From an uncultured Eubacteriales bacterium (GTDB lineage Bacteria; Bacillota; Clostridia; Christensenellales; CAG-314): a stretch of 64,000 bases of DNA. The notes under the pieces are model-generated. The model did not search any database. It worked only from the letters and a program-made list of their open reading frames with translations, and was not told the DNA's origin. Both the position numbers and the translations under genes were made by a program. Positions 44,386 to 52,928 of the stretch are shown in pieces. Every line of letters starts with the position of its first letter. Positions within the stretch are counted from its first letter, which is position 1. Location: assembly GCA_900544545.1 (NCBI GenBank), contig UQVY01000008.1, forward strand, positions 1-64,000, read 5' to 3'.

Positions 44386-46680
44386 CTACGGAAGACGACT
44401 CACGAGACTCGCGACTATTACGGTCATATCGTCCTTGGGCTCGGGCGAAAGCAAAAGAGCTTTCCGCATTATCTCGTCGGCTTGTTTTTGCGGATCCTTT
44501 TCCGCAAGCGAAGCCGAAAACGCCCCGAGAGCCTGCTTTCCGCCGAAAGCTTCCTCCACTCCGTCGGAAAACAAATACAGATAATCGCCCTCCGAAAGAG
44601 CCTTTTTCGTTATGACCGGACGCATTTCGTCCAGCACGCCCATCGGCAGAGAACCTCCGTCTATGAATTCCGCGCCGCCCGCCTGACGGATAAGTCCCGC
44701 CGGCGCACCGATTTTTATGAAATCCGCAAGCCCGTTCCTCAAATCTATCAGGGCTATGTCCACAGCCGTGAATCTGTCCTCGCCCGCCGTCGAAAGAAGC
44801 CTGTTTACGCTCGAAAGCACGGTTTCGTTATCGAATCCCGCCTTATAAAAGTTTTCGACGAGCGAAACGGCTCTCGACGAAGCCTCTTCCGCGTCCTTCC
44901 CGCTTCCCATTCCGTCGCATAACGCAAGAAGAAATCGTCCGCTGTCTATTCTCAGAAAACTGTGCGTGTCCCCCGAAACCTCGCTTCCGCTCTTCCTCTC
45001 CCGGGAAAATCCGAAAACTACGTCGTAGGGCGGACGCGGGACGAAATGCACGACCTTCCACTCCCCTTCCTCGGCGGATTCGACTTTATCCACCATAAGC
45101 GGAAGCTTCAGAACCTCCGAAACCTTTTCCGAAAAGCCTTTCTTCTTTACGTCCCCCGAATCCGCGACTATCGCGGCGCAAAGCTCCTTTCCGTCGTCGT
45201 AAAGCACGGCTTCGCGGCAAAGTACGCCCCTTTCTCCGAGAGCGGAAATAATCTCCTTTTCCCGACGGTCGTCAAACGTAACCGTCCTCTTGCTCTCGGT
45301 GCTGAGCCTGCTGAGAACAGCCGAAACGCCCATCATCTGCTCGGCTATAAGACTTTTACCGTTATCGGAATTGACCGTCATCGTGTAATACCTCTTGTAA
45401 GCGTCCGCCTGAGCGTTTATTTCGGCAAGCACGCTGCTTATCCGTCCGCACCTCGCGGCAAGAGAATTGTTTACGTCTATAACCGTAGCCCTGCCTTTGT
45501 CGAGAGCGGCTCTCGTCATCGAAACAAAACCCTTTTCGGTATCCGCAGACATCGTTCGCCAGCATCTTACTCTCTCCTGACAACCCGCGCACACCCTTTC
45601 GCTTACGTCCCTCCTTATCGCCTCCGCGGCTCTTTCCGAAGGCATAACTCCCCTTATCATAGACCTGAAACTCTGCTGAAGAGCGAAAAATACGTCCGAA
45701 AGCTCGTAAAGCCGACCGGAAAGATTGCTCCTCTGTCTGTTGACTATATGCCTGACCGAATACTTTCCGTCCTCCGAAATCCCGCTCCTTACGGAATTCA
45801 GAACCTTCTTCGGGAAAAGCATAAAAGCCGCCGCGGCAACCGCTCCCGTTACCGCGCACGCCGCAGCCGATCCGCCTTTCCCGAAATAAACCGCAAACAA
45901 AGGAATAGTTATCGCTCCGCCAAGAACGGAAGCCCATCTTTTCCCCGAAAAAACCGCCGCAACCGCTCCTACCGACGGCCAGAGCGCAAGACAGACCGAT
46001 TCTCCCGAAAAAAGCGCGCAGCCCGCTCCCGCAGCAAAGGAAAGAAGAACTCCCTTTTCCTTGCCGAAAGCGTTTACCGTAAAAAGAATCGCAAAGGGCA
46101 AAACCGCATAACTCAGATTTATTCCGAAAAGAATCGTCTTTTCCAGACCACCCGCTATAAGCCCCGCGGAAACGAACGCAAAAAGCAGTCTGCTTCCCTG
46201 CGGAGAATACCTCGCGCCCCTCGAAAGAATCCCTTCGGCTACGTCGCAGAAAGAAAACGCCGCCGCAAGAGAAACGGGTATTCCCAGAAGCCTTTCCGCG
46301 GCCTGACCGCCCTCGGCCGTCAGAACGTAGAAAAACTGCGACAGACACAAAAGCCCGAAACATATCGCCTTGCTTCGCTTCTCGTCCGTCCGAACAGCCG
46401 CAAGTCCGTAAAAAGGCGTGATTACGGCAGCGGCAGCTACCGCGGCGGGAAAACTGTCCGTGAAAAAAGCCGAACAGAGCAGAAAAGCCGCCGACTGAAA
46501 CAAAAGCCCCTTCCCGAGCGTAAGAAAAGCCGCATACGCCCCCAAAGCCAGACTCATCCCAAGCTCCTTATGCGTTCCGTACAGCAAAACGTACACCGTA
46601 CACCCGAAAAGCGCAAACGCTATCTCTTTCCCGTAATTCCTTTTAATAGCTCCGACCGAATCCTTTACCGCAGCCTTCAT
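44386..46680 (-). CDS. spoIIE: stage II sporulation protein E (PP2C phosphatase)
   Basis: Membrane phosphatase that dephosphorylates SpoIIAA and so activates sigma-F in the forespore. The 764-residue product has about ten N-terminal membrane helices (to about 300) and a central region with a Cys cluster (CAGCQERVRCW, about 370). The C-terminal PP2C domain has LALCDGMGSGKDAEEAS, FIKIGAPAGLI and DYLYLFSDGVEEAFGG with the metal-binding Asp residues. The start codon lies in a 26-bp tandem duplication that also duplicates its ribosome site. The gene is divergent from the QueG-like gene. Confidence 0.94.
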   Translation of the reverse strand: MKAAVKDSVGAIKRNYGKEIAFALFGCTVYVLLYGTHKELGMSLALGAYAAFLTLGKGLLFQSAAFLLCSAFFTDSFPAAVAAAAVITPFYGLAAVRTDEKRSKAICFGLLCLSQFFYVLTAEGGQAAERLLGIPVSLAAAFSFCDVAEGILSRGARYSPQGSRLLFAFVSAGLIAGGLEKTILFGINLSYAVLPFAILFTVNAFGKEKGVLLSFAAGAGCALFSGESVCLALWPSVGAVAAVFSGKRWASVLGGAITIPLFAVYFGKGGSAAACAVTGAVAAAAFMLFPKKVLNSVRSGISEDGKYSVRHIVNRQRSNLSGRLYELSDVFFALQQSFRSMIRGVMPSERAAEAIRRDVSERVCAGCQERVRCWRTMSADTEKGFVSMTRAALDKGRATVIDVNNSLAARCGRISSVLAEINAQADAYKRYYTMTVNSDNGKSLIAEQMMGVSAVLSRLSTESKRTVTFDDRREKEIISALGERGVLCREAVLYDDGKELCAAIVADSGDVKKKGFSEKVSEVLKLPLMVDKVESAEEGEWKVVHFVPRPPYDVVFGFSRERKSGSEVSGDTHSFLRIDSGRFLLALCDGMGSGKDAEEASSRAVSLVENFYKAGFDNETVLSSVNRLLSTAGEDRFTAVDIALIDLRNGLADFIKIGAPAGLIRQAGGAEFIDGGSLPMGVLDEMRPVITKKALSEGDYLYLFSDGVEEAFGGKQALGAFSASLAEKDPQKQADEIMRKALLLSPEPKDDMTVIVASLVSRLP

Positions 46681-46706
46681 ATCCCTTTTCCTCCGTCGAT
46701 TTTCAT
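46677..46706 (-). CDS. nine-codon minicistron overlapping the spoIIE start
   Basis: The upstream copy of the duplicated 26-bp block provides GGAGGAAAAG and ATG at 46704-46706. Reading from there gives MKIDGGKGI and a TGA that overlaps the spoIIE ATG as ATGA. This geometry permits translational coupling. Whether it is translated is unknown; it may be a by-product of the duplication. Confidence 0.4.
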   Translation of the reverse strand: MKIDGGKGI

Positions 46707-46729
46707 ATTGCTTTTCCTCCGTCGATTTT
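46678..46729. repeat. 26-bp tandem duplication of the spoIIE ribosome site and start codon
   Basis: Copies 46678-46703 and 46704-46729 are identical in 19 consecutive bases (CTTTTCCTCCGTCGATTTT), and each begins with CAT, the reverse of ATG. Confidence 0.85.
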
Positions 46730-46819
46730 TCGTCGTAATCGCTTGCCGCAACTTATCCGCTTTTCCGCAGATTCTCGTTCCTCCGCGGATTTTTAGCCGT
46801 AAGTCCGTTACGCTTCTCA

Positions 46820-46828
46820 ATTTTAACA
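46820..46828 (-). promoter_or_regulatory. possible extended -10 promoter of spoIIE
   Basis: Reverse strand TGTTAAAAT, no clear -35 box; about 140 bases before the start. No convincing Spo0A box was seen in the gap 46681-47162. Confidence 0.4.
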
Positions 46829-47084
46829 CGCATACTCTCCGTTTCTTCCGTCGGAAATCGTCTGTTTTCGGGGATTATTGACGAAAAGACAGGCTCCGGT
46901 GGACAGACGAAAATCGGGACTACTCGTTTTTAAAAGAAGAATTCCGAAGTCGGACTCGGTTTCCGCTCCGAACTCCACGCGGCTCCGCAAAGCCGATGAA
47001 ATCCTCCGCCGAACCCTTTCCGGAAGAAAGCGGACATAAAAAGACAAAAACCGTCAATTAAATCGGGTATGGGAAACGAAAATA

Positions 47085-47093
47085 TGTTATAAT
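47085..47093 (+). promoter_or_regulatory. extended -10 promoter of the Fe-S protein operon
   Basis: TGTTATAAT, about 70 bases before the QueG-like gene; the -35 region is poor. Confidence 0.55.
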
Positions 47094-47162
47094 AAAGGAA
47101 ACGAAATAAGAATAAAACGCAGAATGAAAATCAGACGCAAAAGATAAAAGGATAGAAACACG

Positions 47163-48014
47163 ATGAATTACGACGGACTTATCGGCGGAATAAAAGAGAT
47201 TTACGCAAAATCGGGAATAGAATTCAGAGCGACGGTAACGGAAGAGGATAAGATTCTTCTCGTTTTTCTCGCGGGATACCGTCCCTTCGATTATCCGTCG
47301 GACTGTTATCGGATAGACTCGTATTACGAAATCTCCAATAAAACCTACCGAGCCGAAAAAGAGATTATAAAGCTTCTTCGCAAAAACGGGATATCAGCCG
47401 ATTTCTACCGCGGGAAAAACCTCAGAAGCGTTGCGGAACGCGCCCGACTGGGGAAAAGAGCTTTCAGCGGATTTTTATACTGCGACGCATACGGGACCTA
47501 TTGCTTTATAGGCTGCGCGGAGATAAACGGACTTACCTCCGACGAGGAATTATCGAACGCCCTTCGAACCCTCGACCGCACTCCCGAAATAACCCGATCG
47601 TGCGACGGCTGCCGCGCGTGTCAGGCGGCTTGTCCGACGAAAGCCGTTCCCGACAAAAAAGAATTCTGCCTCAGAAACGTTCAGGAAAACGCGAGAAAAG
47701 GCCTTTCGGAAGAATTGAAACTCTGCGCGGAAAAATTGGGCGACAGACTGCTCGGCTGCGGCGCGTGTCAGGAATTCTGTCCGCTGAATATCGGTATAAA
47801 ATCCCGCCCCTTGCCCGAGAATCTTTATAACCTGCTCAAAAAAGAGAATTTCCGGAAAGCAATCGAAAACAACGACTTAAAGGAATTAAAAGAAATTATC
47901 GGGACGAATTACGGACGGAAAAGCGTACTCGCGCCCGTTCTCGGACTTATCGAAAATAACGACGAACCGAAAGAACATAACGAATCTGCGACCGACGGAG
48001 AAAACGAAAAATGA
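47163..48014 (+). CDS. QueG-like double 4Fe-4S protein
   Basis: The product has 283 residues. The N-terminal half resembles the cobalamin-binding DUF1730 part of epoxyqueuosine reductase (SVAERARLGKRAFSGF and GTYCFIGCAEI match its AGLG-GKN and YF-LGE areas). Then come two 4Fe-4S motifs, CDGCRACQAACP (about 146-157) and CGACQEFCPLN (about 199-209). QueG makes queuosine in tRNA. This protein is shorter, lacks the C-terminal HEAT-like part and has a diverged active-site stretch, so a different reductase role is possible. Its TGA overlaps the next ATG. Confidence 0.7.
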   Translation: MNYDGLIGGIKEIYAKSGIEFRATVTEEDKILLVFLAGYRPFDYPSDCYRIDSYYEISNKTYRAEKEIIKLLRKNGISADFYRGKNLRSVAERARLGKRAFSGFLYCDAYGTYCFIGCAEINGLTSDEELSNALRTLDRTPEITRSCDGCRACQAACPTKAVPDKKEFCLRNVQENARKGLSEELKLCAEKLGDRLLGCGACQEFCPLNIGIKSRPLPENLYNLLKKENFRKAIENNDLKELKEIIGTNYGRKSVLAPVLGLIENNDEPKEHNESATDGENEK

Positions 48015-49327
48015 TTTTAAGAACAAACGACTTCAATAACGGCGAAAAACCGCACGTAAAGGACTCCTCCGCACCCTTCCTCACCGAAATCGGAATCGAT
48101 TCGCCCGCACGGGTTTTTGCCGCGGACACCGACCTATTTCTTTCGGCGGGAGCGGACGTAAACGCTCAGCGAAAAAGCAACCGCGCCGCGGTTTTCTCGG
48201 CTATCGCCCTGAAACTGTGCGAGTTCGGACAGAAAACCCTTATCGTTTCGAAAACCGACGACGAGCTTACCGGCGACGCGAGAAGCGCCTTCCGGAAAAA
48301 ACTCGCGGTTTCGGATTTCCGATTCGAAGAGAAAGATTCCGACACGGCGAGCGAAGAATCGTCCGCAGACAAAATCTTTAGCCGCAAAAACGAAAAGCCT
48401 TCCTTTAATCCGTATACGGAGGAGGATTATCTGAGGCTGCGCGCGGTCGCCGAAGAAAACGACGATATCCGCTCGGTTTTCGTCATCGGAGGCTCGGAGG
48501 AAATTTCTCTCGGCAAAAGGCTCGCGACCGAATTCGGAATCCCTCTCGCGGTTTTCATAACGCGTCCGGACGGGGATTCCTTCCTCTCGCCTTATTTCAC
48601 CGTCCGCCGCGAAGGAAGAGTCGATTATATTCCCTCGGCGGCGCCTTCTCTCGCGTTCTTCGACGCGGCTCAGACGCTCTCCGAACGATATATGCGCAGA
48701 GGCGCGGGATTTATCGCGAAAGCCCTTATGACTCTTCCCGAAACCGACTACCTCGGCGGAGATTATTCCGAAGAACTCCTCGGAGTCATAAAAGACTGCC
48801 TTTTTACGGATTTCACGAAAATCACGGTACAGAACAAAACTCTGCTTTTTACCTCTCTTTTAAGGCTTTCCGCGCTCAGAAGCAAGGGCGAATACCCTCT
48901 TATAACTCCCGCGGACGGACTTATGGAAACCCTCGGACTTTTCGGCGTCGACGGAAAGGATTACGCTTATACCTGTTCGAGACTAATAGCCGAGATTTAC
49001 TCGGACGTCCTCTCCGAACCCGAACTCGTTCTGACTCCGCCGCCCGATACCCTCGGACGATTCAGAAGATTGTCCTCGCTCGGCGCAAATACCCGCGGAA
49101 ACCTCGGAAACGACCGCTTTCTCAACTTCGTTTTCCCCGTTTTCGCCGCAAAAATCGAAAGGCTCGTCAAAAGCCTGTCGCTCTTTGAAAACTGCTGCCT
49201 GACCGACCCGATTCCTCTGTCTTCACGGGAACTTCGGGACGCGATCTGCGCTTCGGCGGAAATCTTCGGTCAGCACGGACTTCTCCGCGACCTCTTCCTC
49301 GCGGGATACCTTCCCGCAAATCCGTAA
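48011..49327 (+). CDS. degenerate glycerol-1-phosphate dehydrogenase-like protein
   Basis: The product has 438 residues. The middle (about 155-240: VFVIGGSEEISLGKRLATEF, GIPLAVFITRPDGDSFLSPY, SAAPSLAFFD) recalls the iron-dependent alcohol dehydrogenase/AraM fold, where a GGGT loop binds NAD and a PTAPSxDGFAS-like stretch follows. Here the GGG is reduced to GGS, and the histidines that hold the metal in the C-terminal half are not found. It is probably non-catalytic or repurposed. Relationship inferred from pattern only. Start ATG overlaps the QueG-like stop, so both are made together. Confidence 0.45.
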   Translation: MILRTNDFNNGEKPHVKDSSAPFLTEIGIDSPARVFAADTDLFLSAGADVNAQRKSNRAAVFSAIALKLCEFGQKTLIVSKTDDELTGDARSAFRKKLAVSDFRFEEKDSDTASEESSADKIFSRKNEKPSFNPYTEEDYLRLRAVAEENDDIRSVFVIGGSEEISLGKRLATEFGIPLAVFITRPDGDSFLSPYFTVRREGRVDYIPSAAPSLAFFDAAQTLSERYMRRGAGFIAKALMTLPETDYLGGDYSEELLGVIKDCLFTDFTKITVQNKTLLFTSLLRLSALRSKGEYPLITPADGLMETLGLFGVDGKDYAYTCSRLIAEIYSDVLSEPELVLTPPPDTLGRFRRLSSLGANTRGNLGNDRFLNFVFPVFAAKIERLVKSLSLFENCCLTDPIPLSSRELRDAICASAEIFGQHGLLRDLFLAGYLPANP

Positions 49328-49338
49328 AAGCCGAGTTG

Positions 49339-49401
49339 ATTGAACGAACGCCGAATTTCATTAAACGAATCCCCGATTTCATTGAGCGAACACGGGGATT
49401 T
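49339..49401. repeat. 21-bp tandem repeat, three units
   Basis: Units 49339-49359, 49360-49380 and 49381-49401 share ATT-A-CGAA and GATTTC blocks. The last two form the terminator hairpin. Confidence 0.75.
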
Positions 49402-49410
49402 TGCTTTTTT
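49368..49410 (+). terminator. probable terminator of the Fe-S protein operon
   Basis: AATCCCCG (49368-49375) and CGGGGATT (49393-49400) with a 17-base loop, followed by T-rich sequence. Confidence 0.6.
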
Positions 49411-49434
49411 AGTTATAAAAAGATTCGGAGCGTC

Positions 49435-49992
49435 TTATTCGGACGGCTCTTGTTTTTTCAAGGAAAGATAAGTCCCGACTATTTCGCCGATATAGAAATC
49501 GTGAAAATCCTTTTTGGGATAGTTATCGGAAATCATAGACTTATCGACGAATCCGCGCTCCTCTATCGGACCGACGTAAATCTTTCGGCAAACGAAAATC
49601 ATCTTCGCCTGTGCGACGGCAACGCTTTCGTCGATGAATTCGGGAGAAAGTCCGCAGGCGGCAAGCTTGTCGGGATAATCCCTTCCCGATTCGGTACCCA
49701 GAAACGCAAGCTCTTTTCTATATTTTTCGTCAAGAACCGAAAGCGTGAAAAACGGACGTTCGTCTATTATCGGTTTGGTGAAACGGGACGGCCGGACATA
49801 CACGGTAACGACGGGAAGCCCGTTGAAGCCCTTTGCGTTTTCACCGAACCAGAGCGAGCCCATTTGCCCCCAGGACACGGTCATCGGATTGTATTTTTCG
49901 CGGTCGCCCGCCGTGAGAACCATCCAGTCTTTGGAAAAAAGCGTATGCGGATTCATCCGCAAATCGTCGAAATCCACTTTTTTGAACTCCAT
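49435..49992 (-). CDS. flavin reductase-like FMN-binding protein
   Basis: The 185-residue protein belongs to the flavin reductase / flavoredoxin split-barrel family. Visible are DWMVLTAGDREKYNPMTVSWG (FMN-binding strand and loop), GSLWFG, VTVYVRPSRFT and ERPFFTLSVL. It would bind FMN and pass electrons from NAD(P)H or ferredoxin; the partner is unknown. ATG 49992 has AAGGAGA; 16 further open codons upstream have no site. Confidence 0.85.
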   Translation of the reverse strand: MEFKKVDFDDLRMNPHTLFSKDWMVLTAGDREKYNPMTVSWGQMGSLWFGENAKGFNGLPVVTVYVRPSRFTKPIIDERPFFTLSVLDEKYRKELAFLGTESGRDYPDKLAACGLSPEFIDESVAVAQAKMIFVCRKIYVGPIEERGFVDKSMISDNYPKKDFHDFYIGEIVGTYLSLKKQEPSE

Positions 49993-50115
49993 AAAAATCT
50001 CCTTTTGCCCCGACTGCGCAAATTCGAAATTTCTCAGCAATTCAGGGCTTTTCGGTCAGTATACCATAAATCGCGATTCGTTGTCAACAAGGAACTCGTT
50101 TTCATTATTTTTTAA

Positions 50116-50229
50116 TAAAAAACGGAGCAAAGCGAACTTTGCAAAAAAATTACGGGAAAGCCGCAAGAGAAATGCGACAGCAGGCGGAAGTTTTTTTGAA
50201 TAAAAAAACGGAGCAAAGCGAACTTTGCT
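50116..50229. repeat. duplicated tRNA terminator sequence
   Basis: A block AATAAAAAACGGAGCAAAGC and its GAACTTTGC end occur at 50116-50142 and 50200-50229, about 84 bases apart. Only the second copy forms a full hairpin. Confidence 0.75.
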
Positions 50230-50232
50230 CCT
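50200..50232 (-). terminator. intrinsic terminator of tRNA-Pro
   Basis: Reverse strand GGAGCAAAG/CTTTGCTCC stem, TTCG loop and a seven-T run, directly after the tRNA. Confidence 0.85.
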
Positions 50233-50235
50233 CCG

Positions 50236-50312
50236 TGGTCGAGGTGACAAGACTTGAACTTGCGGCCTCATGGTCCCGAACCATGCGCGCTACCAAACTG
50301 CGCTACACCTCG
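50236..50312 (-). tRNA. tRNA-Pro(CGG)
   Basis: The reverse strand forms a 77-base cloverleaf with acceptor CGAGGTG/CACCTCG, anticodon stem CATGG/CCATG, loop TTCGGGA (anticodon CGG), T arm with GTTCAAG and encoded CCA. It stands alone. The rest of the gap to 50535 shows nothing else. Confidence 0.95.
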
Positions 50313-50535
50313 TAACTCTGCAATTATAGCACAATTCCCGCGTCTTGACAAACATTTTCGGCGATTTTTTCTAAACAAAAATTTCCGCTCGGTTTTTTAC
50401 GGATAAAATCGCGTTCGCCCGAATTCACCGCGTTCTGCGCATTTAAAGACAAAACCGCAGATATTCTTACCTTTGGGCGACAAAAAAAGATCCGCGGCTC
50501 GGTTACCGCGGACCTTTATAAATAAGCTTAAAGAA

Positions 50536-51774
50536 TTATTTGATTTTTCTTGCTTCGACGTAATATCTCTTTTCGACGGCTTCGCCCATAGAGAAGGTTT
50601 TTCTCGGAAGCGCGCCCTTTTTAAGAACGTAATCGAAAAGGTCGTTTTTAGCGAGCGGGGGAAGAGTTATTCCGACGCTGCCCGGGTGAGCCTCTACCAC
50701 CGAGCGAAGGCTGTCCGCGCCGTGAACGTAATCCACTTCCGCGCCTTCGTGCGTCCCGATGTATCCGTCGATATAATCCTGAACCGTCTTGACGGCTTCT
50801 GCCGCGTTCGCGGGAAGCTTAATCGTTTCTTCCTTTCCGCCGTGAAGCATAAGAGAACAGGAATAATCGCCGCCGAGTACGGAATCAAGACCGCGAAGGA
50901 AATCCTCTCCGACGTTGAATACGACTCTGTGAATGGGTTCGAAGGCAAGTCCGTCGTCGTGAATGTTTTCGACTTCCACGAGAGCGAAACGAGCAGGATG
51001 AACGAGCCTTTCTTCTTCGGAAAGAGAATCCTTTATATTGTTCCAGCAGGCCTTTGCCGTAGCGAGAGAATGATTTCCGTCGCCCACCGCGTAAAGCATA
51101 GCTTCGTCGGCGGTTCCGTATTTACTCATAAGTTCTTCGCGGGAGATAAGCTTATCGAGCTTTTTAAGGACTTCTTCCGAATCGGAGACTTTCCAGCCGC
51201 GGAGATGACCGCCGTCCATATTAAGGTCGAAATCGTAGACCTTCTCGTACTTGTCTTTGTTTGCGTAAAGGCCTTCGATTATTTCCTTCTTTCTGTCGTC
51301 GATGAGAAGCATAATGTGCGGAAGCTCTATGGGCGCGTTTTCCCTGATTTTAACGCGCGGCGGAATTCTCGAAATAACGGTGCCTTCGGTAGCTCTTATA
51401 AGAGCCTTGTCTTCTCTCACGAAGGAATAGTCTTCGAGGTCAACCATAACCATAAGACCTAAACGCCTTTCGACGAATCTGGTCTTTCTTTCCACGAGAA
51501 TGAAGCTCTTGCCCGCGCTCTCCAGAGTTCCGTCGGAAAGATACTTGTCCATAGTCGCGTTGATTCTGTCGATAATGGGCTTATTGTCCATTCCGAGATA
51601 AACTTCGGGGAAAATAACGTTGAGCGCGGAAGGAGCGTCTCCCACAAAAGCCCTGAGCTTTTCCCAGTATTCGGGTTCGCTCGTAAACTGGTCGCACGCG
51701 ACGACCGCCCATTTCTGCATATCCGTTCCCTTCTTTGGCAGAAGCACCTCGGGAACTCTCGTTGTATTATTCAT
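50536..51774 (-). CDS. DUF1015 family protein
   Basis: The product has 412 residues. Family marks are PKKGTDMQKWAVVACDQFTSEPEYW near the N terminus and the central AMLYAVGDGNHSLATAKACW with adjacent FALVEVENIHDDGLAFEPIHRVVF. DUF1015 proteins are widespread in anaerobes and have no agreed function; the GDGNH motif looks like an active site. ATG 51772-51774 is used with AAGGAG 11 bases upstream; the longer frame runs over the CdaR-stub gene. Confidence 0.85.
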   Translation of the reverse strand: MNNTTRVPEVLLPKKGTDMQKWAVVACDQFTSEPEYWEKLRAFVGDAPSALNVIFPEVYLGMDNKPIIDRINATMDKYLSDGTLESAGKSFILVERKTRFVERRLGLMVMVDLEDYSFVREDKALIRATEGTVISRIPPRVKIRENAPIELPHIMLLIDDRKKEIIEGLYANKDKYEKVYDFDLNMDGGHLRGWKVSDSEEVLKKLDKLISREELMSKYGTADEAMLYAVGDGNHSLATAKACWNNIKDSLSEEERLVHPARFALVEVENIHDDGLAFEPIHRVVFNVGEDFLRGLDSVLGGDYSCSLMLHGGKEETIKLPANAAEAVKTVQDYIDGYIGTHEGAEVDYVHGADSLRSVVEAHPGSVGITLPPLAKNDLFDYVLKKGALPRKTFSMGEAVEKRYYVEARKIK

Positions 51775-51830
51775 ATCGGTATATACTCCTTGTTTTGTAT
51801 ATGTTATTGTCTTGATTTTTCGGGGAACGC

Positions 51831-51974
51831 CTATACGGCTGCGCCTGCGGTGAACCACAAAAGAGCGGCAAGAACGAGCGCGAGCAGTCCGAGGTACCAT
51901 TTCTTAAGGAAAACTTCCTTGAAAATAACCGAAAAATTCGACCTTTCTTTCTGTTTCTTATTCGACTTCGACAT
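51831..51974 (-). CDS. 47-residue CdaR (YbbR) N-terminal stub
   Basis: A short gene overlapping the cdaA stop by 17 bases in another frame. The product is a basic N terminus (MSKSNKKQKERSN), then KKWYLGLLALVLAALLWFTAG and stop. This is very like the first membrane helix of CdaR, the YbbR-domain protein normally encoded right after cdaA that regulates diadenylate cyclase. Here all YbbR domains are missing; the frame ends in TAG. It could be a remnant or a minimal membrane partner of CdaA. The DUF1015 gene follows 57 bases later. Confidence 0.65.
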   Translation of the reverse strand: MSKSNKKQKERSNFSVIFKEVFLKKWYLGLLALVLAALLWFTAGAAV

Positions 51975-52809
51975 AATCCTTCGACCAAAACTCCTTTTCC
52001 GAACCCGAGATGCCGAAAGCTATCTCGAGCGCCCTCGTAAGCGTCTGCTGATCCATATATCGTTTCATCTGTCCGTCGTGCATAACGGAAATAATACCCG
52101 TCTCCTCGCTGACTACGACTGCGGTAACCGTAGGATCGTTTTCGGTTATTCCGAGAGCCGCTCTGTGTCGCGTACCGAGTTCGCGGGGGAGATTCTGCTT
52201 CTGCGTGAGCGGAAGATAACAGCCCGCCGAAACTATCCTGTCGCCGCGGATAAGCATGGCTCCGTCGTGCAGCGGACAGCCTTCGTAAAAGACCGTTTCT
52301 ATAAGCTCGCCGGAAATCTCCGCATCGAGAGTCGTTCCGCTTTCAGCAACGAAATCGGCAACGGGCTGCGGACAAATTACGATGAGCGCGCCCGTATCGC
52401 TCTTGGAAAGCGTCTGACAGCTTTTAACGATCTTTTCTATGACCGGATGAAGCTCCTCGGGAGTCAAATCCACGCTTCCCGACCGCAGAAAATTCTTCCC
52501 GCTGACCGAAAGCTTGAAAAGATCCCTTCTGATGTCCTTCGAAAACAAAGCCGTCGTGATTATTATGAGAAGAGCTATCTCTATGAAAATCACGTTCGCA
52601 TCGTGAAGCACGTCTACGAAATAAAGTCCGACCGTAACCAGAATCACGACGCTGACAAGTCCCGAAAACCAGCTCGCGTGGTGAGTTGCCGCGTAAGCCA
52701 GAACAAACCACAACGCGAGCGCAAGCCCGAGTATGCCGACGACGGCTCCGATAATCTGCGCCGCTCCGTATCCGCGGAATAAATCAATTATTTTGTCCAG
52801 AAAAACCAT
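51958..52809 (-). CDS. cdaA: diadenylate cyclase CdaA
   Basis: Membrane enzyme that makes c-di-AMP from two ATP. The 283-residue product has three N-terminal membrane helices (to about 90) and a DAC domain with CPLHDGAMLIRGDRIVSAG (DGA motif), LPLTQ and LGTRHRAALGI (RHR motif); both catalytic motifs are intact. In Bacillota it is normally followed by cdaR and glmM. Here only a truncated CdaR-like gene follows. Confidence 0.95.
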   Translation of the reverse strand: MVFLDKIIDLFRGYGAAQIIGAVVGILGLALALWFVLAYAATHHASWFSGLVSVVILVTVGLYFVDVLHDANVIFIEIALLIIITTALFSKDIRRDLFKLSVSGKNFLRSGSVDLTPEELHPVIEKIVKSCQTLSKSDTGALIVICPQPVADFVAESGTTLDAEISGELIETVFYEGCPLHDGAMLIRGDRIVSAGCYLPLTQKQNLPRELGTRHRAALGITENDPTVTAVVVSEETGIISVMHDGQMKRYMDQQTLTRALEIAFGISGSEKEFWSKDYVEVE

Positions 52810-52928
52810 CTTCCGTTCCGCTCCGTTCTTTTATTCAATTAATGATAACACAAATCGTCCGTAATTGCAACGAAAAAACCGCATTTGAGAAAAATCCGGA
52901 CCCTTACGCCCGCAAATTCTTCCGTTTT

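Noticed and set aside
44962..46881. 639-codon forward frame opposite spoIIE
   Set aside because: Arg/Ser/Lys-rich shadow of spoIIE with no motif.
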